A stretch of DNA of 64,000 nt, taken from contig NZ_LRUB01000011.1 of assembly GCF_001550065.1 (NCBI RefSeq), positions 269,141 through 333,140 on the forward strand, written 5' to 3'. Shown piece by piece: positions 57,013-64,000 of the stretch. The DNA is from Kordiimonas lipolytica (GTDB lineage Bacteria > Pseudomonadota > Alphaproteobacteria > Sphingomonadales > Kordiimonadaceae). Position 1 is the stretch's first letter; each line of letters starts with the position of its first letter. The notes under the pieces are model-generated. The model searched no databases, had not been told where the DNA came from, and saw only the letters and a program-made list of their open reading frames with translations. The translations under genes and the position numbers were made by a program.

Positions 57013-57764
57013 AGCTGACCATTCTTGGCTGCGGCACGTCGGGCGGCGTCCCGAAGATGCCGGAATATTGGGGCGCGTGCGACCCGAAGAACCCGAAGAA
57101 CCGCCGTCGCCGTGCCAGCGTGCTGGTGGAAGAGGGCGATACAAGCATCCTGATCGACACAACGCCGGACCTTCGGGAACAGGCGCTGTCAGCAGGCATG
57201 AAGCATGTCAGCGGGGTGTTCTATACCCACGACCATGCCGATCATACCCACGGTATAGACGACCTGCGCGGCTTTTTTCAGGCGACGCGCGAGAAAGTGC
57301 CGGTTTACGGCGACCAGCAAACCATCGACACGCTCAAGCAAAGGTTTGACTATATCTTCAAAAGCCAGAACGGCTATCCGGCGATCTGCACGGCAAAAAT
57401 CATCTCAGGCCCCACTCGGGTGGGCGGGATCACGATGACGCCGTTCGAACAGGGGCACGGCAGCGGTATAAGCCTTGGCTACCGGTTTGGCGACATGGCC
57501 TATTCCACAGACCTGGACCGGATGCCCGAATCCGCCTTTGAGGCGCTTGAGGGCGTGAAAATATGGGTGGTGGACGCACTCAGGTACGATCCGCACCCCA
57601 CGCACAGCCACCTGGCGCAAACATTGGAATGGATCGACCGGGTGAAGCCGGAGCTCGCTATCCTCACCCACATGACATGGGACATGGACTATGAGACCCT
57701 GACGGCGGAGCTGCCGGAGGGCGTTGCTCCCGCCTTTGACGGAATGGTGATCGAACACTCTTAA
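57009..57764 (+). CDS. MBL-fold metallohydrolase (PhnP-like)
   Basis: 251 residues. Metallo-beta-lactamase fold with zinc motif YTHDHADHTHGIDDLRG and later histidines in EQGHGSG and THSHLAQTLEW..HMTWD. MKLTILGCGTSGGVPKMPEYWGACD, with NRRRRASVLVEEG, is typical of the phosphodiesterase-like (PhnP) group found next to tatD and metG in alphaproteobacteria. Substrate unknown. Confidence 0.92.
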   Translation: MKLTILGCGTSGGVPKMPEYWGACDPKNPKNRRRRASVLVEEGDTSILIDTTPDLREQALSAGMKHVSGVFYTHDHADHTHGIDDLRGFFQATREKVPVYGDQQTIDTLKQRFDYIFKSQNGYPAICTAKIISGPTRVGGITMTPFEQGHGSGISLGYRFGDMAYSTDLDRMPESAFEALEGVKIWVVDALRYDPHPTHSHLAQTLEWIDRVKPELAILTHMTWDMDYETLTAELPEGVAPAFDGMVIEHS

Positions 57765-57824
57765 AGAACACTTGGCGAGCGTGACGGCTTTCCGTATCCT
57801 TGAAGCGTAGCGGAGCCAGACAGC

Positions 57825-58568
57825 ATGACCCATAATCCCTGGCAGGTGCCAGACCACAATAACGACAGAAAGCAAGTCCCGGGGCGGCCGAAAGGACATC
57901 CGTCGCCTGTTTTGCGCCTTATCGTATTTCTGGCAGGCATGGGGCTGTTGCTGTTTGGTCTGTCGCTCGCGTTCCCGACCACCAGCATGGTCGACCCTTA
58001 CCTCGTGCGAGGGCTTATCATCATTCTTATTTTTGGCGGTGCTGCGGCCTTCTGGAGCCGTTCAAGCATCCTGCGCCTCGCCAAAATGGCTGGTCTATGG
58101 GCGCTGATCATCGCAGGCATCGCCACCTTCTACCTGTACCGGTCCGATCTTGGAAACCGCTTCATGAGCGCTATTGACCCGTCAGGGGTCGTCAGCACGG
58201 AAGAGGGGCTTATGGTACACCGCTCCCGCGACGGGCATTTCTGGATGAAGGCCCGGCTCAACGGCGTGGATGTCCGCTTCATGGTGGACACCGGTGCCAG
58301 TAATGTGGTCCTAAGCCCGGATGATGCCCGCCGCATCGGTATTAACACCGGCATCCTGGATTATAGCGGCCGCGCCACCACGGCAAACGGCGTTGTTTCT
58401 TATGCCCGCGCCACCATCAGCACGCTGGGGCTTGGGGAGGAGACCTTCTATGATGTGCCTGTTACCATCAACGGGGCAGACATGGACGGTTCGCTTCTCG
58501 GCATGACCGTGCTGAAGGAGTTTTCAAGCATCGAATTCCGCGGCGACATGATGATTCTCAGGCCCTGA
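57825..58568 (+). CDS. Membrane-anchored retropepsin-like aspartic protease (TIGR02281 type)
   Basis: 247 residues: about three membrane helices (FLAGMGLLLFGLSLAF; GLIIILIFGGAAAFW; AGLWALIIAGIATFYLY) and then a single-lobed pepsin-like domain with FMVDTGASNVVLS and a glycine-rich flap (GRATTANGVV), ending GSLLGMTVLKEFSSIEFRGD. One DTG per chain, so active as a dimer if at all. Substrate unknown. Transcribed after the MBL gene with a 60-base gap. Confidence 0.88.
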   Translation: MTHNPWQVPDHNNDRKQVPGRPKGHPSPVLRLIVFLAGMGLLLFGLSLAFPTTSMVDPYLVRGLIIILIFGGAAAFWSRSSILRLAKMAGLWALIIAGIATFYLYRSDLGNRFMSAIDPSGVVSTEEGLMVHRSRDGHFWMKARLNGVDVRFMVDTGASNVVLSPDDARRIGINTGILDYSGRATTANGVVSYARATISTLGLGEETFYDVPVTINGADMDGSLLGMTVLKEFSSIEFRGDMMILRP

Positions 58569-58704
58569 TATCCGCAGAACGGGGTAACATTTCTGCAAGC
58601 CTGCCATACGGCGGTTGAAACATGAGGCCCATGGCCCATATGCTCTCCTCTCGCTTAACGCCTCACGCCTTTGCCCAAGCTGCAAGATATTGGAACACAC
58701 CTAT

Positions 58705-60567
58705 ATGACCAACCGTCCCGTGCCTGAGAAACAGAAGTCTGAAAATCATTGGTCGACAGTGAAAAGCATCCTGCCGTACCTGTGGGCTGACGGCCGCTGG
58801 GACCTCAGATTTCGCGTGATTCTGGCCTTATCCTTCCTTGTGTTTGCAAAACTCATCGGCGTTTACGTGCCGTTCCTGTTCAAGGATGCAGTTGACGCCA
58901 TCGCAGGCGGCGGCAAGGTAACAGCTGAGACTCTAGCTGTTGCCGTACCGACGGGGCTTATCCTTGGCTATGGGCTTGCGCGGGTGCTGGCGCTTATGTT
59001 TGGCGAGCTTCGGGACGCAGTGTTCGTCCGCGTTGGCCAGCATGCGCTGAGACGTGTCGCCCTCAACACCTTCCGACATCTGCATGCCCTCAGCCTCAAG
59101 TTCCACCTGGAACGACGCACAGGCGGCCTTAGCCGCGTAATCGAACGCGGCACACGCGGGATTGATTTCCTCCTTAGGTTCATGCTGTTCAATATCCTGC
59201 CAACACTCCTTGAAATCCTTCTGATTTCAGCCGTTTTCTGGACCAAGTTCGGCTTCTGGTATGCTGCCATCACATTCGTTGCGCTCGTCAGCTACATCCT
59301 GTTTACTATCTATGTCACCGACTGGCGGCTGAAGTTTCGGCGCGAAATGAACGCGCAGGATACAAAAGCCAACACCAAAGCCGTCGACAGCTTGCTGAAC
59401 TTTGAGACGGTGAAATATTTCACCAACGAGGAACATGAAAGCAGCCGCTATGACCAGGCTCTGGCTGGGTTCGAAGCCGCATCGGTACGCAGCCAGCTGT
59501 CGCTGACGCTACTGAACGTCGGGCAGGGCATCATCATCTCCCTTGGGCTGGTGATCGTGCTTTATATGGCCGCGCAGGGCGTTGTGAACGGTCAGTTCAC
59601 CATTGGTGAATTTGTGCTCGTCAACTCCCTCCTGATCCAGATCTATATGCCGCTCAATTTCCTTGGATTTGTCTATCGCGAGATCAAGCAGTCGCTGGTG
59701 GATATGGAAAAGATGTTCGATATCATTCGCATGAGTTCTGACATTAAAGATTCTCCTGATGCATTTGATTTAAAAGCAGAAAACTCTGACGTTGAATTCA
59801 AAGATGTGCGCTTCGGCTATACCGATACGCGGGAAATACTCAAAGGGCTCTCGTTCACGGTGCCAAGCGGCACGACAACCGCGATTGTGGGCGCCAGCGG
59901 CGCAGGAAAATCAACGATTTCACGGCTTTTGTTCCGTTTTTACGATGTCACAGACGGCCAGATACTTGTGGGCGGCCAGGATATCAGGGGTGTTACGCAA
60001 AAGAGCCTCAGGGCCCAGATTGGCGTAGTACCGCAGGACACGGTGCTGTTCAACGACACCATCGGTTATAATATCCGCTACGGCAGGCCTGACGCTACCG
60101 AGGACGAGGTTTATGAGGCCGCAAAACTCGCGCAAATCCATGATTTCGTTAGCAATTTGCCTGAAGCCTACGAAACAGAGGTCGGCGAACGCGGGCTGAA
60201 GCTGTCAGGCGGCGAAAAGCAGCGCGTGGCCATAGCGCGCACGATCCTTAAAAACCCGTCGATCTTGCTGTTGGATGAAGCGACATCAGCACTGGATAGC
60301 CACACAGAGCGCGATATCCAGGCCGCGCTAGAGGAAATCGCCGAAGGCCGCACGTCACTGATTATCGCGCACAGGCTGTCGACCGTGGTTAATGCGGATG
60401 AAATACTGGTGATGGATGCCGGACAGATCGTTGAACGCGGCCGACACGACGACTTGCTGGCCAAGGACGGACTTTATGCACAGATGTGGGCGAAACAGCA
60501 GGAAGTCAGCGAAGCCTTCGAAAAACTCGAAGCTGCCGGCGAAGACGTCGCGGTTCCGGCGGAATAG
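58705..60567 (+). CDS. ATM1-type ABC exporter (fused permease-ATPase)
   Basis: 620 residues from the ATG at 58705. Six-helix exporter domain (FAKLIGVYVPFLFKDAVDAI, RVGQHALRRVALNTFRHLHALSLKFHLERRTGGLSRVIERGTRGI), then ATPase: GASGAGKST, LSGGEKQRVAIARTIL, LLLDEATSALDSHTE, HRLST. The NTFRHLHALSLKFHLERRTGG block with NFETVKYFTNE is the ATM1/HMT1 glutathione-conjugate exporter pattern linked with Fe-S and metal homeostasis. Terminal Lys/Glu-rich tail. Last conserved gene before the AT-rich junction. Confidence 0.92.
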   Translation: MTNRPVPEKQKSENHWSTVKSILPYLWADGRWDLRFRVILALSFLVFAKLIGVYVPFLFKDAVDAIAGGGKVTAETLAVAVPTGLILGYGLARVLALMFGELRDAVFVRVGQHALRRVALNTFRHLHALSLKFHLERRTGGLSRVIERGTRGIDFLLRFMLFNILPTLLEILLISAVFWTKFGFWYAAITFVALVSYILFTIYVTDWRLKFRREMNAQDTKANTKAVDSLLNFETVKYFTNEEHESSRYDQALAGFEAASVRSQLSLTLLNVGQGIIISLGLVIVLYMAAQGVVNGQFTIGEFVLVNSLLIQIYMPLNFLGFVYREIKQSLVDMEKMFDIIRMSSDIKDSPDAFDLKAENSDVEFKDVRFGYTDTREILKGLSFTVPSGTTTAIVGASGAGKSTISRLLFRFYDVTDGQILVGGQDIRGVTQKSLRAQIGVVPQDTVLFNDTIGYNIRYGRPDATEDEVYEAAKLAQIHDFVSNLPEAYETEVGERGLKLSGGEKQRVAIARTILKNPSILLLDEATSALDSHTERDIQAALEEIAEGRTSLIIAHRLSTVVNADEILVMDAGQIVERGRHDDLLAKDGLYAQMWAKQQEVSEAFEKLEAAGEDVAVPAE

Positions 60568-61191
60568 CCGCTCGCATCGTGCCAAGCGCGATAGAGACGT
60601 GCTGACACGTGCTAAACGGTTTGTTTCGGCATAACCATCTGATCTATCTAATCTAAATATTTCCCATAATATAAATTATGCGCGTCAAGCTGAATATTTC
60701 GGCTAAGCGTGATCTGTGAGAATTCGAATACGACGAGAATATTGCAAATCTCCTGATTTTTTTCCGCATTCGATGGACCCGTATCCTAATACTCTGCAAC
60801 TAAGGTCTCAGTCTCAATCACTAACCCACTGTTATTAATACGCTTTGAGTGTATCTCTTATTTTGAGAACTATTGGGTCTACCAAGGAAAACAATACTCT
60901 TAATTTTTCCATTTGGTTTCCCTAGTTTTGTTTGCAGGATATTTTGTCCTTATCTGTAGCCCCAACCGAAAACAAAATGGCCAGCAGCCTGTAAGGCTCT
61001 AACATTCAGCTGCAAAAACTAGGGATTTAAAACGATGCTGTTGAAAGATTAGCTGTTCAAAGACGTAAATAATTACGGGTTTCCGGTTGATAGTTTTTCT
61101 TCGAAACAAATGTACTTCTACTTGCAGATAGTTGGGCGGTAGAATTAGGATCGTCGAATCGAAGTACGTTTATTTAGGGGCCGAGTTATCA
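60568..61191. other. 624-base AT-rich region without genes
   Basis: I see no credible gene, tRNA or terminator here. Base composition drops (22 of 60 G/C at 60781-60840). An imperfect inverted repeat lies at 60920-60937 (CCCTAGTTTTGTTTGCAG) and 61010-61024 (CTGCAAAAACTAGGG), and a short AGCCT/AGGCT hairpin between them. It separates chromosomal housekeeping DNA from the accessory exonuclease/ATPase/IS segment and may be an old integration junction. Confidence 0.5.
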
Positions 61192-62082
61192 ATGGATATT
61201 GAAGAGGCTATAGAACTTCTTGAGTCAAGTGAAGACCATCTTGTCATTGAGAGACTTCAGGTGCCAGTCCCGCTAGATGGACCCCTACCCGACCAATTGC
61301 TCAAACGTGGCATTTATCTAGATATCGAGACCACCGGCTTATCCCTTGAAAAGGATGAGATAATTGAACTGGCACTTGTTCCCTTTGTGTTTGATGAGAA
61401 CGCCAATATTATTGGAATACATCCTCCGTTGAATATGCTGCAAGAACCCGCAGTAGGAACCATCTCCGAAGAAATCACCTCATTAACTGGAATAAGATTC
61501 GACGATGTCCGAGGCCAAGTAATCGACTGGCAACAGGTACGGGACCTTATCGCTGACGCTGTCATAATTATTGCTCATAACTCGGGCTTTGATCGACCGT
61601 TTCTCGAAAAAGTCGAACCAATGTTCGAACTAAAGGCTTGGGGGTGCTCGTACGCGGATATTGATTGGCGTAGTCATGGATTTGAGAGTGCCAAACTGGA
61701 GTATTTGGGACTAAAGAGTGGCTTTTTCTACGACGGACATCGGGCCACAATGGACTGTTTTGCTGGGCTTAGGCTGCTCTCAGACAAGCTTGGGGATACA
61801 GGCTCGACCGGTTTGAGCTATTTGCTTGAGTTTGCTCGTCAATCGACCTGTCGAATTTGGGCCGAAAATGCACCCTTTGAGTTTAAAGATGAGCTTAGAA
61901 AACGCGGATACCGTTGGAATGACGGCAGCGATGCTCGTCCACGGGCATGGTATGTGGATGTGCGGGAGTCTGACGTTGAGGCAGAACTCGAATGGCTTCG
62001 CAATGACATTTATCAGGATGCAGATGCTGCGCCTATTCTAACCCGCTTTAATGCATTTTCGCGATATTCAAATCGTGTCTGA
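61192..62082 (+). CDS. DEDDh 3'-5' exonuclease with C-terminal RGYRW domain
   Basis: 296 residues from the ATG at 61192 (GAG 7 bases upstream). Exonuclease domain, DnaQ epsilon-like: Asp44 and Glu46 (YLDIETTGLS), Asp134 (AHNSGFDRPFL), His183 and Asp188 (HRATMDCF). The C-terminal part has WAENAPFEFKDELRKRGYRWNDG then PRAWYVDV, a small domain seen attached to nucleases and helicases. More AT-rich than the core genes (25 of 60 G/C at 61201-61260). It is followed after 33 bases by an OLD-like ATPase, so probably one operon. Confidence 0.88.
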   Translation: MDIEEAIELLESSEDHLVIERLQVPVPLDGPLPDQLLKRGIYLDIETTGLSLEKDEIIELALVPFVFDENANIIGIHPPLNMLQEPAVGTISEEITSLTGIRFDDVRGQVIDWQQVRDLIADAVIIIAHNSGFDRPFLEKVEPMFELKAWGCSYADIDWRSHGFESAKLEYLGLKSGFFYDGHRATMDCFAGLRLLSDKLGDTGSTGLSYLLEFARQSTCRIWAENAPFEFKDELRKRGYRWNDGSDARPRAWYVDVRESDVEAELEWLRNDIYQDADAAPILTRFNAFSRYSNRV

Positions 62083-62115
62083 GAAAGCAACACTAATAAT
62101 AGAGGATTGATCGCC

Positions 62116-62550
62116 ATGCACATTGAATCGCTGGCAATAAAGAATTTCCGCTGTTTTGGGAACGCCCCGGTTTATATCCCCTTTAACAACGGTGTGACAG
62201 GTTTTGTAGGTGATAACGGTGCGGGTAAATCAGCTGTGCTGGATGCGATTAAGCGCCTCTTTTCACCGGTGGCATCAGAGCGTATTTTTCGCAGGACAGA
62301 CGTCCACTTTGGTCCTTGGGAAGATAGCCAAAACGTAGAGGAGCGAGAACTAACCATTGATGTAGTTTTTGCCTTCGACGATCCGGACAAATTACCTCAT
62401 GTGTTTAATGACATGTTTTTTGACGCAGGCACAGGTGCCCTCAAGGTAAGAGTTGTCTGCGAATGCCACTATAAGAAGGCAGTGTTCCCCGTCAGGGCTT
62501 ATGGGGCCAAAGAAGGCAATTGCATAAGAGAGGATTTTGATTTCATTTGA
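62116..62550 (+). pseudogene. OLD/RecF-like ATPase, truncated by IS insertion
   Basis: The N-terminal part of an ATP-dependent nuclease of the OLD family. IKNFRCFGNAPVYIPFNNGVTGFVGDNGAGKSAVLDAIKRLF holds the Walker A GDNGAGKSA, and a basic strand FRRTDVHFGPWEDSQN follows; the Toprim domain is missing. The ATG at 62116 has AGAGG 10 bases upstream. The first 136 residues are native; codon 137 lies in the left inverted repeat of the IS element, which adds 8 foreign residues and a TGA at 62548. Intact members run to about 500-700 residues. The rest may lie beyond 63960, outside the window. Confidence 0.85.
62524..62546 (+). repeat. Left terminal inverted repeat of the IS3-family element
   Basis: Outer end ATAAGAGAGG, followed by ATTTTGATTTCAT. 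Matches the right end with one extra base and one mismatch. Confidence 0.75.
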
Positions 62551-62570
62551 AGTGACGTAAGGAACGAAGA

Positions 62571-62954
62571 ATGAAAGCTAAATCCTCTAGTTCAAAAAGT
62601 GGCAAGTCAGCCGCAGATCAAACAGTTAAGAACATCCGCCGCGCGACGCGGAAGATTTATTCGGCCGAGGAGAAGATCCGGATTGTCCTTGAGGGGCTGA
62701 GCCGCGAGACATCGGTTGCCGAACTGTGTCGCCGGGAAGGCATCGCGCAGAGCATGTATTACAAATGGTCGAAGGAATTTTTGGAGGCCGGCAAGCAGCG
62801 CCTGGCAGGCGATACAGTGCGTGCAGCCACCAGTGACGAGGTAAACGACCTAAGGCGGGAAGCCAGGGACCTGAAGGAAGTGGTGGCGGAGCAAACCCTG
62901 GAGATACGGCTACTTAAAAAAAGCGTGGTCGGGGATGGGGGGTACGAAGAATGA
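62571..62954 (+). CDS. IS3-family transposase OrfA (helix-turn-helix)
   Basis: 127 residues. KIYSAEEKIRIVLEGLSRETSVAELCRREGIAQSMYYKWSKEFLEAGKQRL is the IS3/HTH_Tnp_1 DNA-binding domain, followed by a leucine-rich coiled coil (LRREARDLKEVVAEQTLEIRLLKK). A run of seven A (62915-62921, codons AAA AAA AGC) near its end lets the ribosome slip by -1 into the orfB frame without a stop, so an OrfAB fusion can form. It also overlaps the orfB ATG by 4 bases. Confidence 0.93.
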   Translation: MKAKSSSSKSGKSAADQTVKNIRRATRKIYSAEEKIRIVLEGLSRETSVAELCRREGIAQSMYYKWSKEFLEAGKQRLAGDTVRAATSDEVNDLRREARDLKEVVAEQTLEIRLLKKSVVGDGGYEE

Positions 62955-63925
62955 GATACTCTGCATCTGAGAAGCTTGAGATCATCCGCACTGTCGAACA
63001 GTCACATCTGTCGGCACGTCAGACACTGGACAGGATAGGCATTCCACGCACGACTTTCTACCGCTGGTATGACCGGTATCTGGCCAGTGGCTTTGATGGT
63101 CTCAATGACCGGCAGCCGCACCCTGGCGAAGCCTGGAACCGCATCCCGGATCATATCCGTAAACAGGTGCATGATATGGCACTGGACGAGCCAGAACTGA
63201 GCCCGAGGGAACTGGCCGTAAAGTTCACGGACAGCAAGGGCTACTTTGTGTCGGAAGCCAGCGTTTACCGCATGCTGAAAGCCGCAAACATGATCACCAG
63301 CCCGGCCTATGTGGTGATCAAGGCTGCGGACGAGTTCAAAGACAAGCCGGCGCGCATTAACGAGCAATGGCAGACCGACTTTACCTACTTCAAGATCAAA
63401 GGCTGGGGCTGGTATTATCTATCCACGATCCTGGATGATTACAGCCGTTATGTGATCAGTTGGAAGCTTTGCAGCACCATGAAAGCCAAGGATGTGACAG
63501 ACACAATTGATCAGGCGCTGAATGCTTCTGGCTGTCATGACAAAGCTGCCATGCCCCGCCTGTTATCAGATAATGGTTCGTCCTATGTGGCAGAGGAACT
63601 GGCGGACTTCCTGAAGGCCAAGGGCATGGGGCATGTTCGCGGCAGGCCATATCACCCGCAAACACAGGGCAAGATTGAACGCTGGCACCAAACACTGAAG
63701 AACCGCATTCTCCTGGATAACTATTATCTACCCGGTCATCTGGAACATGAGATCGGCCAGTTTATCCACTACTATAATCACGAGCGATATCATGAAAGCC
63801 TGAACAATCTGACGCCTGCAGATGTCTACTTCGGGCGGGGCCCAACCATTCTGGACAGAAGGAGAAAAATCAAACAACAAACCTTAAGACAACGAGCCTT
63901 GCGACATCACGCAAAGGCTGCTTAA
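62951..63925 (+). CDS. IS3-family transposase OrfB (DDE integrase)
   Basis: 324 residues. Own N-terminal helix-turn-helix (SARQTLDRIGIPRTTFYRWYDRYL), then an rve integrase core with the catalytic triad Asp in QTDFTYF, Asp in LSDNGSSY and Glu in QGKIERWHQT. The C-terminal YNHERYHESLNNLTPADVYFG is the IS3 hallmark. The reading frame is complete, so the element may be active or recently active. Confidence 0.95.
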   Translation: MRYSASEKLEIIRTVEQSHLSARQTLDRIGIPRTTFYRWYDRYLASGFDGLNDRQPHPGEAWNRIPDHIRKQVHDMALDEPELSPRELAVKFTDSKGYFVSEASVYRMLKAANMITSPAYVVIKAADEFKDKPARINEQWQTDFTYFKIKGWGWYYLSTILDDYSRYVISWKLCSTMKAKDVTDTIDQALNASGCHDKAAMPRLLSDNGSSYVAEELADFLKAKGMGHVRGRPYHPQTQGKIERWHQTLKNRILLDNYYLPGHLEHEIGQFIHYYNHERYHESLNNLTPADVYFGRGPTILDRRRKIKQQTLRQRALRHHAKAA

Positions 63926-63938
63926 CTTAAAACAAGAT

Positions 63939-63960
63939 ATGAGATCAAAACCTCTCTTAT
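63939..63960 (-). repeat. Right terminal inverted repeat of the IS3-family element
   Basis: Read on the - strand this begins ATAAGAGAGGTTTTGAT, as at the left end. Beyond it only 40 bases of flank remain (63961-64000), too few to tell whether the interrupted ATPase resumes. Confidence 0.75.
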
Positions 63961-64000
63961 TTTAAGCGCCTACTGGTAACAATTTATCTGACGACGGACA

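Larger units (their letters stand above)
62524..63960 (+). mobile_element. IS3-family insertion sequence
   Basis: 1437 bases between inverted repeats: left 62524-62546 and right 63939-63960. Both begin ATAAGAGAGG and continue TTTTGAT-TCAT with one inserted A in the left copy and one mismatch. Contains orfA and orfB with the orfB frame at -1. I see no target-site duplication: TTGC on the left, TTTA on the right. It splits the OLD-like ATPase gene. Codon usage and composition are closer to the core chromosome than to the AT-rich host segment. Confidence 0.8.

Noticed and set aside
60920..61024. Integron attC-like element
   Set aside because: The inverted repeat lacks the RYYYAAC and GTTRRRY core boxes, and no cassette or integrase is visible.
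62915..62922. Canonical A-AAA-AAG frameshift heptamer in the IS element
   Set aside because: The seven A are followed by GC, but the zero-frame codons are AAA AAA AGC, so the register differs from the canonical heptamer. I describe it only as a slippery A-run.

Overview
The window looks like a chromosomal segment of an alphaproteobacterium. Base composition is in the mid-fifties percent GC (a 60-base stretch counted in gyrA, 41101-41160, has 33 G/C). Supporting signs are a COX15-type haem A synthase, the block mltB-rlpA-dac-tmk-holB-metG-tatD-MBL, a membrane-anchored retropepsin-like protease, an ATM1-type ABC exporter and an AspRS of alphaproteobacterial sequence type. Kordiimonas-like relatives are possible, but this is only a guess. 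Most of the window is dense housekeeping DNA with short gaps and many 1-11 base gene overlaps.

Layout. 1-10.4 kb: rnd (cut by the edge) diverges from aspS; then guaA, a solitary acyltransferase, panB, and a yfgM-like/bamB/der cluster (outer-membrane assembly and ribosome GTPase). 10.4-17 kb: an ABC importer with a THI5/NMT1-like binding protein, a truncated haemoglobin divergent from COX15-cutA, a membrane-anchored nitrilase-fold enzyme and a zinc-free reductase. 17-29.6 kb: rplM-rpsI with a leader hairpin, small exported and sensory proteins, a deformylase-like protein that has lost metal ligands, a CHMI-M28 peptidase-glycerate kinase run, a DsbD/ScsB-like reductase with a redoxin, and a lone motA. 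29.6-40.5 kb: argC-gamma carbonic anhydrase, sodB, a membrane-only PuuD-like protein, a phytoene-synthase-fold protein, an isolated small-protein gene, a candidate small RNA, a diiron ferritin-like protein, and glnK-amt under what looks like sigma-54/NtrC control. 40.5-60.6 kb: tRNA-Ser(TGA), gyrA, coaD, a cyclophilin, queA-tgt, tRNA-Lys(TTT), and the cell-wall/DNA-replication/metG block ending in the ATM1-like exporter.

The last 3.4 kb differs. After a 624-base AT-rich stretch without genes comes a two-gene unit: a DEDDh 3'-5' exonuclease followed by an OLD/RecF-like ATPase. The ATPase is cut after about 136 residues by an IS3-family element (62524-63960), whose 22-base inverted ends I could read directly. 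This is the only clearly accessory, possibly defence-related, part of the window.

The observations most worth following are the metal-ligand-less deformylase with a His/Cys tail, the interrupted exonuclease/OLD-like pair, the glnK control region, the roughly 75-base candidate small RNA at 36106-36180, and the small-protein transcription unit at 33866-34202.
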